Positions 29,649 through 39,838 of a DNA stretch of 64,000 bases are shown here, in pieces. The translations under genes were made by a program, and so were the position numbers. The DNA lies in the NCBI RefSeq assembly GCF_024970185.1, contig NZ_CP103965.1:3530001-3594000 (forward strand). Direction: 5' to 3'. The stretch is from Pseudomonas sp. N3-W (lineage in GTDB: Bacteria; Pseudomonadota; Gammaproteobacteria; Pseudomonadales; Pseudomonadaceae). The stretch's first letter is position 1; each line of letters begins with the position of its first letter. A model generated the notes under the pieces. The model searched no databases. It saw only the letters and a list, made by a program, of their open reading frames with translations, and had not been told where the DNA came from.

Positions 29649-30407
29649 ATGAAACCGTTTTCCATCAGCGAAAGCAGTCCGCCTGCACAAATCTGGAACA
29701 GTGCACCGCAACTGGACAATATCCCCGTCATCAGCATCCAAAGCCTGGTTCCCGAAGGCGCCCGGGCCGTGGTGATTGCACCGCATCCCGGCGATGAAGT
29801 AGCGATTGGCGGCGGCTTGCTGCAGTTGTTGAGCAATCTGGGGCATCCTCTGCAACTGATCTCGATGACGGACGGCAGCGCCAGCCACCCCGGCTCCCGG
29901 CAATGGTCGGAAAAACGCTTGAGCGTGTTTCGCCCCCAGGAAAGTGTTGAAGCCCTGCGCCGGCTCGGGTTGCCGTTGCACAGCCTGAAATGGATTCGTG
30001 GCGGCTTCAGTGACAGCTGTCTGGCCGAACGCGAACTGCAACTGGTGCAGTTTCTGCTGCGCTACCTGCGCCCCGGCGACGTGGTGTTCAGCACCTGGTG
30101 TGAAGACGGCAACGATGACCATGACGCGGTCGGCCGCGCGGGAGCCAAAGCGGCGGCGATGGTCGGTGCAACGTTCAACGAAGTGCCCGTCTGGGCCTGG
30201 CACTGGCCCAAACGCGATCAGTCGCAATTCCCTTGGCACCGCGCCCGCAAGATCCGCCTCGACACCTGGACCGTCGCCCGCAAGAGCCACGCCACCCACG
30301 CCTACGCCAGCCAGCTCAACGGGGAACCGGGCATGGGTATCGCACCGATGATGCCCAAGGTGCTGCTGGAACGGATGCGCTTGCCGTACGAAATCGTGTT
30401 CGTCTAA
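29649..30407 (+). CDS. PIG-L family paralogue with degenerate active site
   Basis: A 252-residue protein colinear with the deacetylase at 28064; VPEGARAVVIAPHP and ALRRLGLPLHSLKW are identical in both. The first motif reads HPGDE (residues 46-50): the Asp expected as general base is Gly48, while the zinc ligands His46 and Asp49 remain. The second motif reads NDDH (155-158): the first His is Asn155, His158 remains. It may still bind zinc but is unlikely to deacetylate in the normal way. AAGGA precedes the ATG. It lies 230 bases after the methyltransferase; in that gap no gene was seen. It is a recent-looking duplication kept open, perhaps as a binding or regulatory partner. Confidence 0.88.
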   Translation: MKPFSISESSPPAQIWNSAPQLDNIPVISIQSLVPEGARAVVIAPHPGDEVAIGGGLLQLLSNLGHPLQLISMTDGSASHPGSRQWSEKRLSVFRPQESVEALRRLGLPLHSLKWIRGGFSDSCLAERELQLVQFLLRYLRPGDVVFSTWCEDGNDDHDAVGRAGAKAAAMVGATFNEVPVWAWHWPKRDQSQFPWHRARKIRLDTWTVARKSHATHAYASQLNGEPGMGIAPMMPKVLLERMRLPYEIVFV

Positions 30408-30434
30408 GCCCCCAATCCAATGTAGGAATCCAAT

Positions 30435-30522
30435 GTGGGAGCGAGCCTGCTCGCGAAGAGGGCGTGTCAGTCGACATCAATGTTGGCTGATACACCGCCT
30501 TCGCGAGCAGGCTCGCTCCCAC
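30435..30522. repeat. REPIN
   Basis: Perfect 23-bp inverted arms (30435-30457 and 30500-30522) with the GAGCGAGCCTGCTCGCG core, separated by 42 bases. It lies between the degenerate PIG-L gene and the EEP-fold gene. Confidence 0.92.
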
Positions 30523-30619
30523 CCTTGTCTTGTGGTGGATTCATGCCCGCGTTCCAACTGAACTAGCCCGCCGCCGCATCAGTCGCATGCATAAGTCCCC
30601 CCGATTCACAGGAGTCCCC

Positions 30620-31420
30620 GTGACCCGCGATGCCAAGCGACAGGCCGACGAATCCGTACCCTTGAACACCCCTACGGCGATCCATTGCCTGCGGATCCTG
30701 ACGGTCAACACGCACAAGGGTTTCACCGCTTTCAACCGGCGCTTCATTCTTCCGGAACTGCGTGAAGCGGTACGCAGCACGGCAGCCGACCTGGTGTTTT
30801 TGCAGGAAGTGGTCGGCGAACATGACCGGCATTCTTCACGCTACGACGACTGGCCGCAGACCTCGCAATACGAGTTTCTGGCCGATAGCATGTGGAGCGA
30901 TTTCGCCTATGGCCGCAACGCGGTCTACCCCGACGGTCACCATGGCAACGCCCTCCTGTCGAAATACCCGATCCGTGAATTTCGCAACCTCGACGTCTCG
31001 ATCACCGGCCCGGAACGCCGCGGGCTGTTGCACTGTGTGCTGGATGTGCCGGGCCACGCCGAAGTGCATGCGATTTGTGTGCACCTGAGCCTGCTGGAAA
31101 GCCATCGCCAACTTCAGCTCAAACTGCTCTGCCAACTGCTCGAATCGCTTCCCGATACGGCGCCTGTGATCATTGCCGGTGATTTCAACGACTGGAAGCT
31201 GCACGGCAACGCCGCGCTCGCCCTGCGCGCCGACCTGCACGAGGCGTTTGAGCGTCATCACGGCCGTCCCGCCAAAACCTACCCGGCAAGGTTTCCGCTG
31301 CTGCGACTGGACCGCATCTACCTGCGCAACGCCACCAGCCACGCCCCGCGCATCCTCGGCAACAAGCCGTGGACGCACCTCTCGGATCACCTGCCACTGG
31401 CGGTGGAAGTCCATCTTTGA
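30620..31420 (+). CDS. Endonuclease/exonuclease/phosphatase (EEP) family protein
   Basis: A 266-residue metal-dependent phosphodiesterase or phosphatase of the EEP superfamily. Family motifs are NTHKG near residue 29 (metal/phosphate region), [18 protein letters not shown] and SDHLPL with the catalytic Asp-His. It resembles YbhP, whose gene lies next to cardiolipin synthase B in enterobacteria; no such partner is seen here. The frame opens at 30530, but AGGAG at 30610-30614 selects the GTG at 30620. The gene is monocistronic between two REPINs. A lipid or nucleic acid substrate is possible. Confidence 0.85.
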   Translation: MTRDAKRQADESVPLNTPTAIHCLRILTVNTHKGFTAFNRRFILPELREAVRSTAADLVFLQEVVGEHDRHSSRYDDWPQTSQYEFLADSMWSDFAYGRNAVYPDGHHGNALLSKYPIREFRNLDVSITGPERRGLLHCVLDVPGHAEVHAICVHLSLLESHRQLQLKLLCQLLESLPDTAPVIIAGDFNDWKLHGNAALALRADLHEAFERHHGRPAKTYPARFPLLRLDRIYLRNATSHAPRILGNKPWTHLSDHLPLAVEVHL

Positions 31421-31505
31421 GGCATTAGCCATCAGTGGCGCAGGGATGTGGGAGTGCGGATGAGTGGGTGAGTTTCAAGAGATGTGTTGTTTGGATGGCC
31501 GCCAT

Positions 31506-31565
31506 CGCGGGCAAGCCCGCTCCCACAGTTGACCGTATTCCTGTGTGGGAGCGGGCTTGCCCGCG
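31506..31565. repeat. REPIN between convergent EEP gene and glgB
   Basis: Perfect 22-bp inverted arms (31506-31527 and 31544-31565) with the CGGGCAAGCCCGCTCCCACA core. It lies 22 bases after the glgB stop on the - strand and may serve as the transcript end for both convergent units. Confidence 0.92.
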
Positions 31566-31587
31566 GTGGCCGCAACTCGGTTCCGGA

Positions 31588-33819
31588 TCAGCCCTCGGGA
31601 CGAAGAATCAACACCGCCAACGGCGGCAGATTCAGCACCAGTGACAGCGCCTGCCCATGGCTCGGCGTCTCTTCGGTAAACGCCCCGCCGCCATTGCCGT
31701 AATTGGAACCGGCATAAGTGTCGGCATCGCTGTTGACCATCTCGTTCCAGCGCCCGGCAAACGGCACGCCGATGCGATAGGACTGACGTGGCACCGGGGT
31801 GAAGTTGGCCACCACCAGCACCGGACGCCCCTCCTTGCTCCAGCGCAAAAACGCATAAACGCTGTTGATCGCGTCATCGCCGATCAACCACTGAAAGCCC
31901 TGAGGTGCGTCGTCCTGATCGTGCAGCGCCGGTTCTTCACGGTACAAGCGGTTGAGGTCGCCCACCAGTTTCTGTACGCCCTGGTGTTCCGGGTATTGCA
32001 GCAAGTACCAGTCCAGTTGCTGATCGTGATTCCACTCTCGCCACTGGCCGAACTCGCACCCCATGAACAGCAGCTTCTTGCCCGGATGCGCCCACATGAA
32101 GCTCAGGTAGGCGCGCAGGTTGGCGAATTTCTGCCAGCGGTCGCCGGGCATCTTGTCGATCAGCGAGTGCTTGCCGTGGACCACTTCATCATGGGAAATC
32201 GGCAGGATAAAGCGCTCGGACCAGGCGTACACCAGGCCGAAACTCAGCTCGTTGTGGTGATGGGCGCGGTACACCGGGTCTTGCTGGATGTAGTGCAGCG
32301 AGTCGTGCATCCAGCCCATGTTCCATTTGTAATTGAAGCCCAGCCCACCCTGCTGGGTGCTCTGGCTGACACCCGGCCAGGCCGTGGATTCTTCGGCGAT
32401 CACCAGCGCGCCCGGTGCTTCCAGCGCAACGACATCGTTGAGGTGGCGCAGGAAGTCGATGGCCTCCAGGTTCTCGCGACCGCCGTGGCGATTGGGCACC
32501 CATTCGCCAGCCTTGCGCGAATAGTCGCGGTACAGCATGGAGGCCACCGCATCGACCCGCAGACCATCGACGTGAAAGTGCTTGAGCCAGTGCAGCGCCG
32601 AAGCGAGCATGTAGCCGTGCACCTCGGTGCGGCCCAGGTTGTAGATCAGCGTGTCCCAGTCCTGATGAAAGCCCTCCAGCGGATTGCCGTACTCATACAA
32701 AGCTGTGCCATCGAACTGCGCCAGGCCGTGGGTGTCGGTCGGAAAATGCGCCGGCACCCAGTCAAGAATCACCCCGATATCGGCCTGATGGCAGGCGTTG
32801 ACGAAGGCGGCAAAGTCATCCGGCGTGCCGTAACGGGCGCTAGGGGCGAACTGTGAGAGCAACTGATAACCCCACGAACCACCAAACGGGTGCTCCATGA
32901 TCGGCATCAGTTCGATGTGGGTGAAACCCAGCTGTTTCACATACGGAATCAGCCGTTCGCCCAGTTCGTGCCAGGTGTATTGGCGGGCCACTTCACCCAG
33001 ATCGTCCAGCTCGCATTGCCAGGAACCGGCGTGCAACTCGTAGATCGACAGCGGCGCAGCAGGTTTCTGGCGCTCGCCACGCGATTGCATCCACTCGTGG
33101 TCCTGCCAGTCGATGCGCAATGGCGAGGCGACTTTCGAGGCGGTGTCCGGCGGCAGCGTGGTCGCCAGCGCCATCGGGTCAGCCTTGAGCGGCAGGATGC
33201 CGTGGGCGCCGAGAATTTCGTATTTGTAGGCCTCGCCCGCTTGCAGGCGCGGGATGAACAACTCCCAGACGCCCGAAGGATGACGCAGGCGCATCGGGTG
33301 CCGACGACCGTCCCAGACGTTGAAATCGCCGACCACCGACACCCGTCGGGCATTCGGTGCCCACACGGCAAAACGCACGCCGTCCACACCGTCGACCGTC
33401 TTCAACTGCGCGCCGAGGCAACTGCTCAGGTCGCGGTGATTGCCCTCGGCAAACAGGTACAGGTCCATCTCGCCCAACAGCGGCCCGAAGCTGTACGGGT
33501 CTTCCGCCACCTGCTCGCCCCCGGCCCAGCGCGTGCGCAACAGATAGGGTTGCAGGTGTTCGAAATGCCCGACAAACAGCCCTGCCGTTTGCGTGGCCTC
33601 CAGAGTACCGAGCTCTTGGCCGGTGTCCTTGGCCAGCACATGAACGCTCAGGGCGTCCGGCAGGTAAGCGCGAATGAATTGCCCGTTGCCGCCGTCGCCA
33701 TGCGGGCCGAGGATGGCAAACGGGTCAGGATGTTCGGCGCGCACCAGGGCATCGATGTCCCGTGCCCTGGGCAGTAGCGCCTCTTTGTGTTGACCCTGTT
33801 CCTTGTTCGAGAAACTCAT
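31588..33819 (-). CDS. glgB: 1,4-alpha-glucan branching enzyme GlgB
   Basis: A 743-residue GH13 enzyme that makes alpha-1,6 branches in alpha-glucan. It has two N-terminal early-set domains (about residues 25-230), GSWGYQ, the nucleophile Asp423 in [16 protein letters not shown], the acid/base Glu476 in [11 protein letters not shown], and [11 protein letters not shown]. It is the last gene of the glgE-treS-glgB run; its ATG is two bases after the treS stop, so translation is coupled. In this pathway it branches the linear chains made by GlgE or GlgA. Confidence 0.97.
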   Translation of the reverse strand: MSFSNKEQGQHKEALLPRARDIDALVRAEHPDPFAILGPHGDGGNGQFIRAYLPDALSVHVLAKDTGQELGTLEATQTAGLFVGHFEHLQPYLLRTRWAGGEQVAEDPYSFGPLLGEMDLYLFAEGNHRDLSSCLGAQLKTVDGVDGVRFAVWAPNARRVSVVGDFNVWDGRRHPMRLRHPSGVWELFIPRLQAGEAYKYEILGAHGILPLKADPMALATTLPPDTASKVASPLRIDWQDHEWMQSRGERQKPAAPLSIYELHAGSWQCELDDLGEVARQYTWHELGERLIPYVKQLGFTHIELMPIMEHPFGGSWGYQLLSQFAPSARYGTPDDFAAFVNACHQADIGVILDWVPAHFPTDTHGLAQFDGTALYEYGNPLEGFHQDWDTLIYNLGRTEVHGYMLASALHWLKHFHVDGLRVDAVASMLYRDYSRKAGEWVPNRHGGRENLEAIDFLRHLNDVVALEAPGALVIAEESTAWPGVSQSTQQGGLGFNYKWNMGWMHDSLHYIQQDPVYRAHHHNELSFGLVYAWSERFILPISHDEVVHGKHSLIDKMPGDRWQKFANLRAYLSFMWAHPGKKLLFMGCEFGQWREWNHDQQLDWYLLQYPEHQGVQKLVGDLNRLYREEPALHDQDDAPQGFQWLIGDDAINSVYAFLRWSKEGRPVLVVANFTPVPRQSYRIGVPFAGRWNEMVNSDADTYAGSNYGNGGGAFTEETPSHGQALSLVLNLPPLAVLILRPEG

Positions 33820-33821
33820 GA

Positions 33822-36800
33822 CTACTCTCCACCAAGATCGGAAAAGGGTTTGAGCCCACTTAACAGTCCATACAAACCGTGCAACGGCACCGGCAGCCAG
33901 GTGGGGCGATTTTCCGCCTCATAGGCCACTTCGTAGGCCGCCTTCTCCAGACCGAACAACGCCAGCGCGGCGTCCTCGCCTTCCGGATCTTGCCATGCAT
34001 GAGCAAGACTAGCTGCCGCCAGCCGATAGGCGTCGATAAATGCCTGACGCGCTTCACTCAAGTAACGGTCCGCCACGCGGTGCCGGGCCGCCTGGGCCTC
34101 GGCGGCATGATCGATGTTGTGCACATTGATGGTCATCGCCGCGGCGTAATCGAAGGAGCGCAACACACCACTGACGTCCTTGTACGGACTGTGCTTGCCC
34201 CGACGCTCGGCCAGCGGCCGCGCCGGTTCGCCCTCGAAGTCGATCAGATACGCATCGCCCTTGATCACCAGTACCTGGCCCAGGTGCAGGTCGCCATGCA
34301 CCCGGATCCGCAAACCACCCACTGCTTTTTTGCCCAGATCCTGAACATGGCCGAGGATGGTCTTCTTGTTGTCCAGCAGGTGACTGACCAGCGCCTGGTC
34401 CACCGGGTTCAATTCACTTTGATGTTGCTTGAGCAATTTCAGCGCGTGCTCCACTTGCGCCGCGACATCCCTGGCCGATGCCAGTGCATCTTTCTGGCTG
34501 GTAACCTGCGGGGCGAAGTCCGGATTGTCGGTCGGCGCCGCCAGCACCTGATGCATTTCACCCAGGCGCTGGCCGAGCATGCTGGCAAAGTCCCTCAGCT
34601 CGCCAAGGGCGTTGTAGTGCTGCTCCTGCTCGGACATGGCGTCCGCCAGTTCATCACGCAGTGCCCGTTCGAGGTTGTTCTGCGTCCATTCCCAGGCGTC
34701 GCCCTGATTGCTCAGGTAGCCCTGGGCGATCATCAGCAGATTGTCTTCGCCCTCAGCGTCACGGCGAATCACCGAGCCCAGCAACGGCGAGATATTGGCG
34801 AAATTGGCCGCGGTCAGGTACGCGCTCATTTCCAGTTCCGGGTGCACACCCGAGGCGACTTTACGGATCAGTTTGAGCACCAGGCTGTTGCCGATCACCA
34901 CCGAGCTGTTGGATTGCTCGGCAGACAGGTAACGCACTTGCGACTCGTCATTGAGGCCAAGCTTTGCCAGCTGCGCCGTCGGCGCGAAACGAATCTCGCC
35001 GTCACTGGACGACAACACCGTGCCGGCCTGCATGCCCTGCAGCACCGCGCGAATGTAGCTGTCGAGGCTGAAGGCATCCGTGATCAAGCCCACCTGACGT
35101 ACGCGGCGTACCCGCGCCAGCGCCAATTGTTGTGGCAACGCGGCGCCGACCTGATCTTCGGCAATGAAACCGAACGGCAGTTGATAACGACTGGTCTGGC
35201 CGCCGCTGGTGACCTCGACCTCGCTCAACAGCACCGGGTGCTGGGCATCGCCGAAGCGCACGCCATACGCCAGTTTGACACTGTCGATGGCCGTGTCCTT
35301 GCCGGCAAACCAGCGGCGGTTTTGCAGCCAGCTCGGCAGGATGCCCTGCTCCAGCGTCGCCCGTGATGGCGCCTCCAGCAATTCTTCCATGCGTTTTTTC
35401 AGCACCAGCGTGGTGAAGTCCGGCAGGCTTTGCGCCGGCTCGACATGCCAGCTCGGCATCTGGTTTTCCGTCGCCAGCACGAACCAATAGAAGCCATAGG
35501 GCGCCAGGGTCAGCAGGAAATTCAGCTGGCCAATAGGCGGGAACGCATTACCGCCGAGCATCTCCACCGGGACCATGCCTGAATAGACCGACAGATCCAG
35601 TTCCGCCGCTTGCGCACTGCGCGACACGTTGGCCACGCACAGAATGATTTCATGCTTGCCGTCGGCACCGGTGAATTCGCGGGTGTAGGCCAGAATCCGC
35701 CGGTTGCTCGGCGACAGCATCTTCAGCGTGCCACGGCCAAACGCCTTGGACTGCTTGCGCACCGCGAGCATACGCCGGGTCCAGTTCAGCAACGAATGCG
35801 GATCGCCGGCCTGGGTTTCGACGTTGACCGACAGGTAGCCGTATTGCGGATCCATGATCGGCGGCAGCACCAGGCTGGCCGGGTCGGCGCGGGAGAAACC
35901 GCCGTTGCGGTCAATCGACCATTGCATCGGCGTGCGTACGCCGTCGCGGTCGCCGAGATAGATATTGTCGCCCATGCCGATTTCATCGCCGTAATACAAG
36001 GTCGGCGTGCCGGGCATCGACAGCAGCAGGCTGTTGAGCAGTTCGACGCGACGGCGGTCACGCTCCATGAGCGGCGCCAGGCGGCGGCGGATCCCCAGGT
36101 TGATCCGCGCACGACGGTCAGCGGCGTAGTAGTTCCACAGGTAGTCGCGCTCCTTGTCGGTGACCATCTCCAGCGTCAGCTCATCGTGGTTACGCAGGAA
36201 AATCGCCCACTGACAATTAGCGGGAATTTCCGGTGTCTGGCGCAGAATATCGGTGATCGGGAAGCGGTCTTCCTGGGCCAGCGCCATGTACATGCGCGGC
36301 ATCAGCGGGAAGTGAAACGCCATGTGGCATTCGTCGCCGTTCAGGCCCTTGGCATCGGTGTCGCCGAAGTACAGCTGAGTGTCTTCCGGCCATTGGTTGG
36401 CTTCGGCGAGCAACATGCGATCGGGGTAATTGGCGTCGATCTCGGCACGGATCTGCTTGAGGACGTCGTGGGTCTCGGGCAGGTTTTCGTTGTTGGTCCC
36501 GTCGCGTTCGATCAGGTATGGGATCGCGTCCAGACGCAGGCCGTCGATGCCCATGTCCAGCCAGTAGCGCATGACCGACAGCACCGCTTTCATGACTTGC
36601 GGGTTGTCGAAATTGAGGTCCGGCTGGTGGGAATAGAAGCGGTGCCAGAAGTACTGGCCGGCGACCGGGTCCCAGGTCCAGTTGGATTTTTCGGTGTCGA
36701 GGAAAATGATGCGGGTGCCGTCGTATTTTTGATCGTCATCGGACCAGACGTAGAAGTCCCGCGCTGCCGAGCCTTTCTTGGCTTTGCGCGCACGCTGGAA

Positions 36801-37163
36801 CCACGCGTGCTGATCCGAGGTGTGGTTGATGACCAGCTCGGTAATCACCCTCAGCCCGCGTTTGTGCGCCTCGGCGATGAAGCGCTTGGCGTCGGCCATG
36901 GTCCCGTAATCGGGGTGCACGCCCCGGTATTCGGCGATGTCATAACCGTCGTCGCGGCGTGGCGAAGGGTAGAACGGCAACAGCCAGATGGTGTTGACGC
37001 CCAGATCGGCAATGTAATCGAGTTTGGCAATCAGACCGGGAAAGTCGCCGATCCCGTCGTTATTGGAGTCGAAAAAAGATTTGACGTGAACTTGATAGAT
37101 CACCGCATCCTTGTACCAGAGCGGGTCATTGATAAAGGTGGCTGACCTGGGTTTCTTCGCCAT
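33822..37163 (-). CDS. treS: Trehalose synthase TreS fused to maltokinase
   Basis: A 1113-residue two-domain fusion. Residues 1 to about 600 are the GH13 trehalose synthase, which interconverts trehalose and maltose, with the nucleophile Asp212 in [14 protein letters not shown] and the acid/base Glu254 in [11 protein letters not shown]. Residues about 600-1113 are maltokinase (Pep2/Mak), which phosphorylates maltose to maltose 1-phosphate, with NRRWFAGKD at about 615, the catalytic loop HGDLHLGQ at about 950 and IDFEGEP after it. The fusion channels trehalose into the GlgE substrate. GGAG lies upstream of the ATG. A REPIN separates it from glgE, and glgB follows two bases downstream. Confidence 0.96.
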   Translation of the reverse strand: MAKKPRSATFINDPLWYKDAVIYQVHVKSFFDSNNDGIGDFPGLIAKLDYIADLGVNTIWLLPFYPSPRRDDGYDIAEYRGVHPDYGTMADAKRFIAEAHKRGLRVITELVINHTSDQHAWFQRARKAKKGSAARDFYVWSDDDQKYDGTRIIFLDTEKSNWTWDPVAGQYFWHRFYSHQPDLNFDNPQVMKAVLSVMRYWLDMGIDGLRLDAIPYLIERDGTNNENLPETHDVLKQIRAEIDANYPDRMLLAEANQWPEDTQLYFGDTDAKGLNGDECHMAFHFPLMPRMYMALAQEDRFPITDILRQTPEIPANCQWAIFLRNHDELTLEMVTDKERDYLWNYYAADRRARINLGIRRRLAPLMERDRRRVELLNSLLLSMPGTPTLYYGDEIGMGDNIYLGDRDGVRTPMQWSIDRNGGFSRADPASLVLPPIMDPQYGYLSVNVETQAGDPHSLLNWTRRMLAVRKQSKAFGRGTLKMLSPSNRRILAYTREFTGADGKHEIILCVANVSRSAQAAELDLSVYSGMVPVEMLGGNAFPPIGQLNFLLTLAPYGFYWFVLATENQMPSWHVEPAQSLPDFTTLVLKKRMEELLEAPSRATLEQGILPSWLQNRRWFAGKDTAIDSVKLAYGVRFGDAQHPVLLSEVEVTSGGQTSRYQLPFGFIAEDQVGAALPQQLALARVRRVRQVGLITDAFSLDSYIRAVLQGMQAGTVLSSSDGEIRFAPTAQLAKLGLNDESQVRYLSAEQSNSSVVIGNSLVLKLIRKVASGVHPELEMSAYLTAANFANISPLLGSVIRRDAEGEDNLLMIAQGYLSNQGDAWEWTQNNLERALRDELADAMSEQEQHYNALGELRDFASMLGQRLGEMHQVLAAPTDNPDFAPQVTSQKDALASARDVAAQVEHALKLLKQHQSELNPVDQALVSHLLDNKKTILGHVQDLGKKAVGGLRIRVHGDLHLGQVLVIKGDAYLIDFEGEPARPLAERRGKHSPYKDVSGVLRSFDYAAAMTINVHNIDHAAEAQAARHRVADRYLSEARQAFIDAYRLAAASLAHAWQDPEGEDAALALFGLEKAAYEVAYEAENRPTWLPVPLHGLYGLLSGLKPFSDLGGE

Positions 37164-37239
37164 TTGAAACTCCTGTTGAATTCAATTAACTGCTGAGCCA
37201 GAAGCCCCAATGAACGAGACTTGTGTGGTGAGAGGCTTG

Positions 37240-37358
37240 TGTGGCGAGGGGGCTTGCCCCCGTTGGGTTGCGGAGCATCCCCGCTTTTTTCCAAGGTACC
37301 GAGTCGCTCGAATTGACGACTGCTGCGCAGCCGAACGGGGGCAAGCCCCCTCGCCACA
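37240..37358. repeat. REPIN between glgE and treS
   Basis: Perfect 25-bp inverted arms (37240-37264 and 37334-37358) of a different REP subtype (GGCGAGGGGGCTTGCCCCCG), separated by 69 bases. It ends nine bases before the glgE stop codon side and lies inside what is otherwise a single - strand run. Confidence 0.92.
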
Positions 37359-37367
37359 AAGGCCCAC

Positions 37368-39365
37368 TCAACCCGTGGTAATCCGCCAGATCCCGAACGG
37401 CTGATGCCACGGTTCGATCCGCATGAACTGGTACTTGCCGTACCACGTCCAGCGATGCCCGCTCATCAAGTCTTCGCCCTGGGTCTGGGCGTCGTCCGGC
37501 AAGCCCATTTCCCACAGCGGCAATTCGAAATTCGCCTCCTGGGCGTTATGCGGATCAAGGCTGACCGCCACCAGAATGAAGTTGCTGCCATCGGCGCTGC
37601 GCTTGCCGAAGTACAGAATGTTGTCGTTCCAGGCGTTGTAGAGCGTCAGCCCCAAGTGCGTGTGCAACGCCGGGTTCTGCCGGCGAATACGGTTGAGCTG
37701 GGCGATCTCGGCAATGATGTTGCCCGGCGCCGTGAAGTCCCGTGGGCGGACCTCATACTTCTCGGAATCGAGGTATTCCTCTTTGCCCGGCACTGCTGCG
37801 GCTTCACACAGCTCAAACCCGCTATACATGCCCCACAAGCCCGACCCCATGGTCGCCAGCGCCGCGCGGATCAGAAACCCGGCGCGCCCGGACTCGTGCA
37901 GAAACGCCGGATTGATGTCCGGTGTATTGACGAAAAAATTCGGCCTGAAGCATTCACGCCACGGCGATTCGTTCAGTTCGGCAAGGTAAGTGGACAACTC
38001 GTATTTGGTGTTGCGCCAGGTGAAATAGGTGTAGCTCTGGGAATACCCGACCTTGCCCAGCCGCGCCATCATCGCCGGTGTGGTAAAGGCTTCGGCGAGG
38101 AAAATCACCTCGGGGTGCTTGGTCCGAACATCAGCGATCAGCCATTGCCAGAACGGCAGCGGCTTGGTGTGCGGGTTGTCGACACGAAAAATCTTCACGC
38201 CCTCCTCGACCCAACCGACCACGATGTCGCGCAATTCCACCCACAGGCCGGGGATTGCATCGGCGGCATAGAAGTCGACGTTGACGATGTCCTGGTATTT
38301 CTTCGGCGGGTTTTCCGCGTATTTGATCGTGCCGTCCGGGCGCCAGTTGAACCAGCCCGGATGCTGCTCAAGCCATGGGTGGTCCTGGGAACACTGGATC
38401 GCGAAGTCGAGGGCGATTTCCAATCCATAGTCTGCTGCGGCCGCTACCAATCGGCGAAAATCTTCACGACTACCCAGTTCGGAGTGAATCGCTTCATGGC
38501 CGCCCTCTTCGCTGCCAATCGCATAGGGGCTGCCCGGATCGTCGGGGCTGGCAGTCAGGGAATTGTTGCGGCCCTTGCGATGGCGTCGGCCAATCGGGTG
38601 GATCGGCGGGAAGTACAGCACGTCGAACCCCATGTCCTGGATCATTGGCAGGCGCGAGTGAACGTCGTTGAAAGTGCCGTGACGGGCCGGATCGTCGGTG
38701 ATCGAGCGCGGAAACAACTCGTACCAGCTGGCGAACTCCGCCAGCTGCCGTTCGACGTCGACCGGGAATTCAGGGCTGACGCTGAGATAGGCGCGGTGAT
38801 CGGCCTGGGCCATCAGCTCGGCGCTACGCTGGTGCATGAACAATGCGACCTGCTCGGTTTCGAGCAAGCCAGACAATTCATGATGCAGTGCCGCGAGCGC
38901 TTCGCTCAGCTGGCCCTCACTGCGTTCGGCAGCTTGTTGCACCTGCGTGCGGCCTTCCTGCAATTCCAGAGTGACCGGGACCCGGGCGGTGTGCTTCTTC
39001 TCCAGCTCATAACAGAAGCTGGCGAACTGATCGATCCAGGCTTCGATGCAAAAGGCATATCGCCCCTGGCCCTCGACCCGAAACCGACCCTGCCAGCCGT
39101 TGTTGCCCATGTCCTCCATGACCTCGCTCTGCCAGACCTCGCTGCCCTCTGCACGCCAGCGAATGCGTACAGCCAGTTTGTCGTGACCGTCGGCAAATAC
39201 CTTGCTGGTCACCACCACGTCCTGGCCCTCAACGGCTTTGACGGCAAACTGCCCGCCATCAAGGGTCGGCATGGTGTTTTCGATGGCAATGCGCGGTAGC
39301 AGCAAGGCCTGCGACAGCGGCATGTGCGGGTTGTATTCGAATTCTGTCGGTTTTTCAGCCGTCAT
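37368..39365 (-). CDS. glgE: Alpha-1,4-glucan:maltose-1-phosphate maltosyltransferase GlgE
   Basis: A 665-residue GH13_3 enzyme that extends alpha-1,4-glucan with maltose from maltose 1-phosphate. The nucleophile is Asp396 in FRVDNPHTK and the acid/base Glu425 in FLAEAFTTP, 29 residues apart as in characterised GlgE. The FPPIHPIGRRHRKG and KYQDIVNVDF blocks are typical. A start at 39449 is open, but AGGAGAG eight bases upstream selects the ATG at 39365. It is the first gene of the glgE-treS-glgB run and is preceded by an AlgU-like promoter. Together with the TreS-maltokinase it makes glucan from trehalose. Confidence 0.97.
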   Translation of the reverse strand: MTAEKPTEFEYNPHMPLSQALLLPRIAIENTMPTLDGGQFAVKAVEGQDVVVTSKVFADGHDKLAVRIRWRAEGSEVWQSEVMEDMGNNGWQGRFRVEGQGRYAFCIEAWIDQFASFCYELEKKHTARVPVTLELQEGRTQVQQAAERSEGQLSEALAALHHELSGLLETEQVALFMHQRSAELMAQADHRAYLSVSPEFPVDVERQLAEFASWYELFPRSITDDPARHGTFNDVHSRLPMIQDMGFDVLYFPPIHPIGRRHRKGRNNSLTASPDDPGSPYAIGSEEGGHEAIHSELGSREDFRRLVAAAADYGLEIALDFAIQCSQDHPWLEQHPGWFNWRPDGTIKYAENPPKKYQDIVNVDFYAADAIPGLWVELRDIVVGWVEEGVKIFRVDNPHTKPLPFWQWLIADVRTKHPEVIFLAEAFTTPAMMARLGKVGYSQSYTYFTWRNTKYELSTYLAELNESPWRECFRPNFFVNTPDINPAFLHESGRAGFLIRAALATMGSGLWGMYSGFELCEAAAVPGKEEYLDSEKYEVRPRDFTAPGNIIAEIAQLNRIRRQNPALHTHLGLTLYNAWNDNILYFGKRSADGSNFILVAVSLDPHNAQEANFELPLWEMGLPDDAQTQGEDLMSGHRWTWYGKYQFMRIEPWHQPFGIWRITTG

Positions 39366-39455
39366 CGAGCATCTCTCCTTTACGCCCCAAGGACGCTCTA
39401 GTGCCAGTTTTTCACTGCCGATGGCCGCTCGGCCCCGGAATAAACTCACTTAGGT

Positions 39456-39483
39456 TCCGAGCGGCAGGCGCCGGGAAAAGTTC
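39456..39483 (-). promoter_or_regulatory. Candidate AlgU (sigma-22) promoter of glgE
   Basis: On the - strand GAACTT (39483-39478) is followed after 17 bases by TCGGA (39460-39456), 90 bases before the glgE ATG. The -35 matches the AlgU/RpoE consensus fully and the -10 matches four of five positions (TCTGA). Osmotic and envelope stress control would fit trehalose metabolism. Confidence 0.5.
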
Positions 39484-39584
39484 AGAGGGAATTGCCCGAG
39501 CGGTCGCGGGAATCAAAACCTGCGCGCGGTGGTCAACCTACTTAAGCACGACTTACGCCATGTGCCACCCAGGAGGCTGCAACG

Positions 39585-39749
39585 ATGAATATTCCAATCC
39601 CGGCCGAGACGCCTGATCCGAATATCGACACACCCACCTTGCCACCGACCGAGCCACAACCGGTGCCTGAGCAGGAGCCGCCAGGCACCACACCGCCGCC
39701 AAGGGAAGAGCCACCGACGACGATGCCGCCGGTGATCGTCAATCCCTGA
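39585..39749 (+). CDS. Small proline-rich protein, 54 aa
   Basis: An ATG preceded by AGGAGG at 39571-39576, a near-perfect ribosome binding site, opens a 54-residue frame that is about one third proline with Glu and Thr (LPPTEPQPVPEQEPPG). It has no signal peptide, no membrane segment and almost no hydrophobic residues, so it should be disordered. It is divergent from glgE across 219 bases and may be co-regulated with it. The strong ribosome binding site is the main reason to believe it is real. The function is unknown. Confidence 0.65.
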   Translation: MNIPIPAETPDPNIDTPTLPPTEPQPVPEQEPPGTTPPPREEPPTTMPPVIVNP

Positions 39750-39801
39750 AAAGCAGGCTTGAACCGATGACGCCCGTTGCTTGAACGTAATCCCTGCGGG
39801 A

Positions 39802-39823
39802 GAGAGCAGGCTCGCTCCCACAG
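39802..39823. repeat. Single REP copy
   Basis: A solitary REP core (AGCAGGCTCGCTCCCACAGG) without a good inverted partner, between the proline-rich gene and the MgtC-like gene. Confidence 0.65.
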
Positions 39824-39838
39824 GGGTCTTGGGTGTAT

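Noticed and set aside
30435..30522. Possible CRISPR-like repeat units
   Set aside because: Inverted pairs of palindromic REP, not direct repeats with regular spacers.
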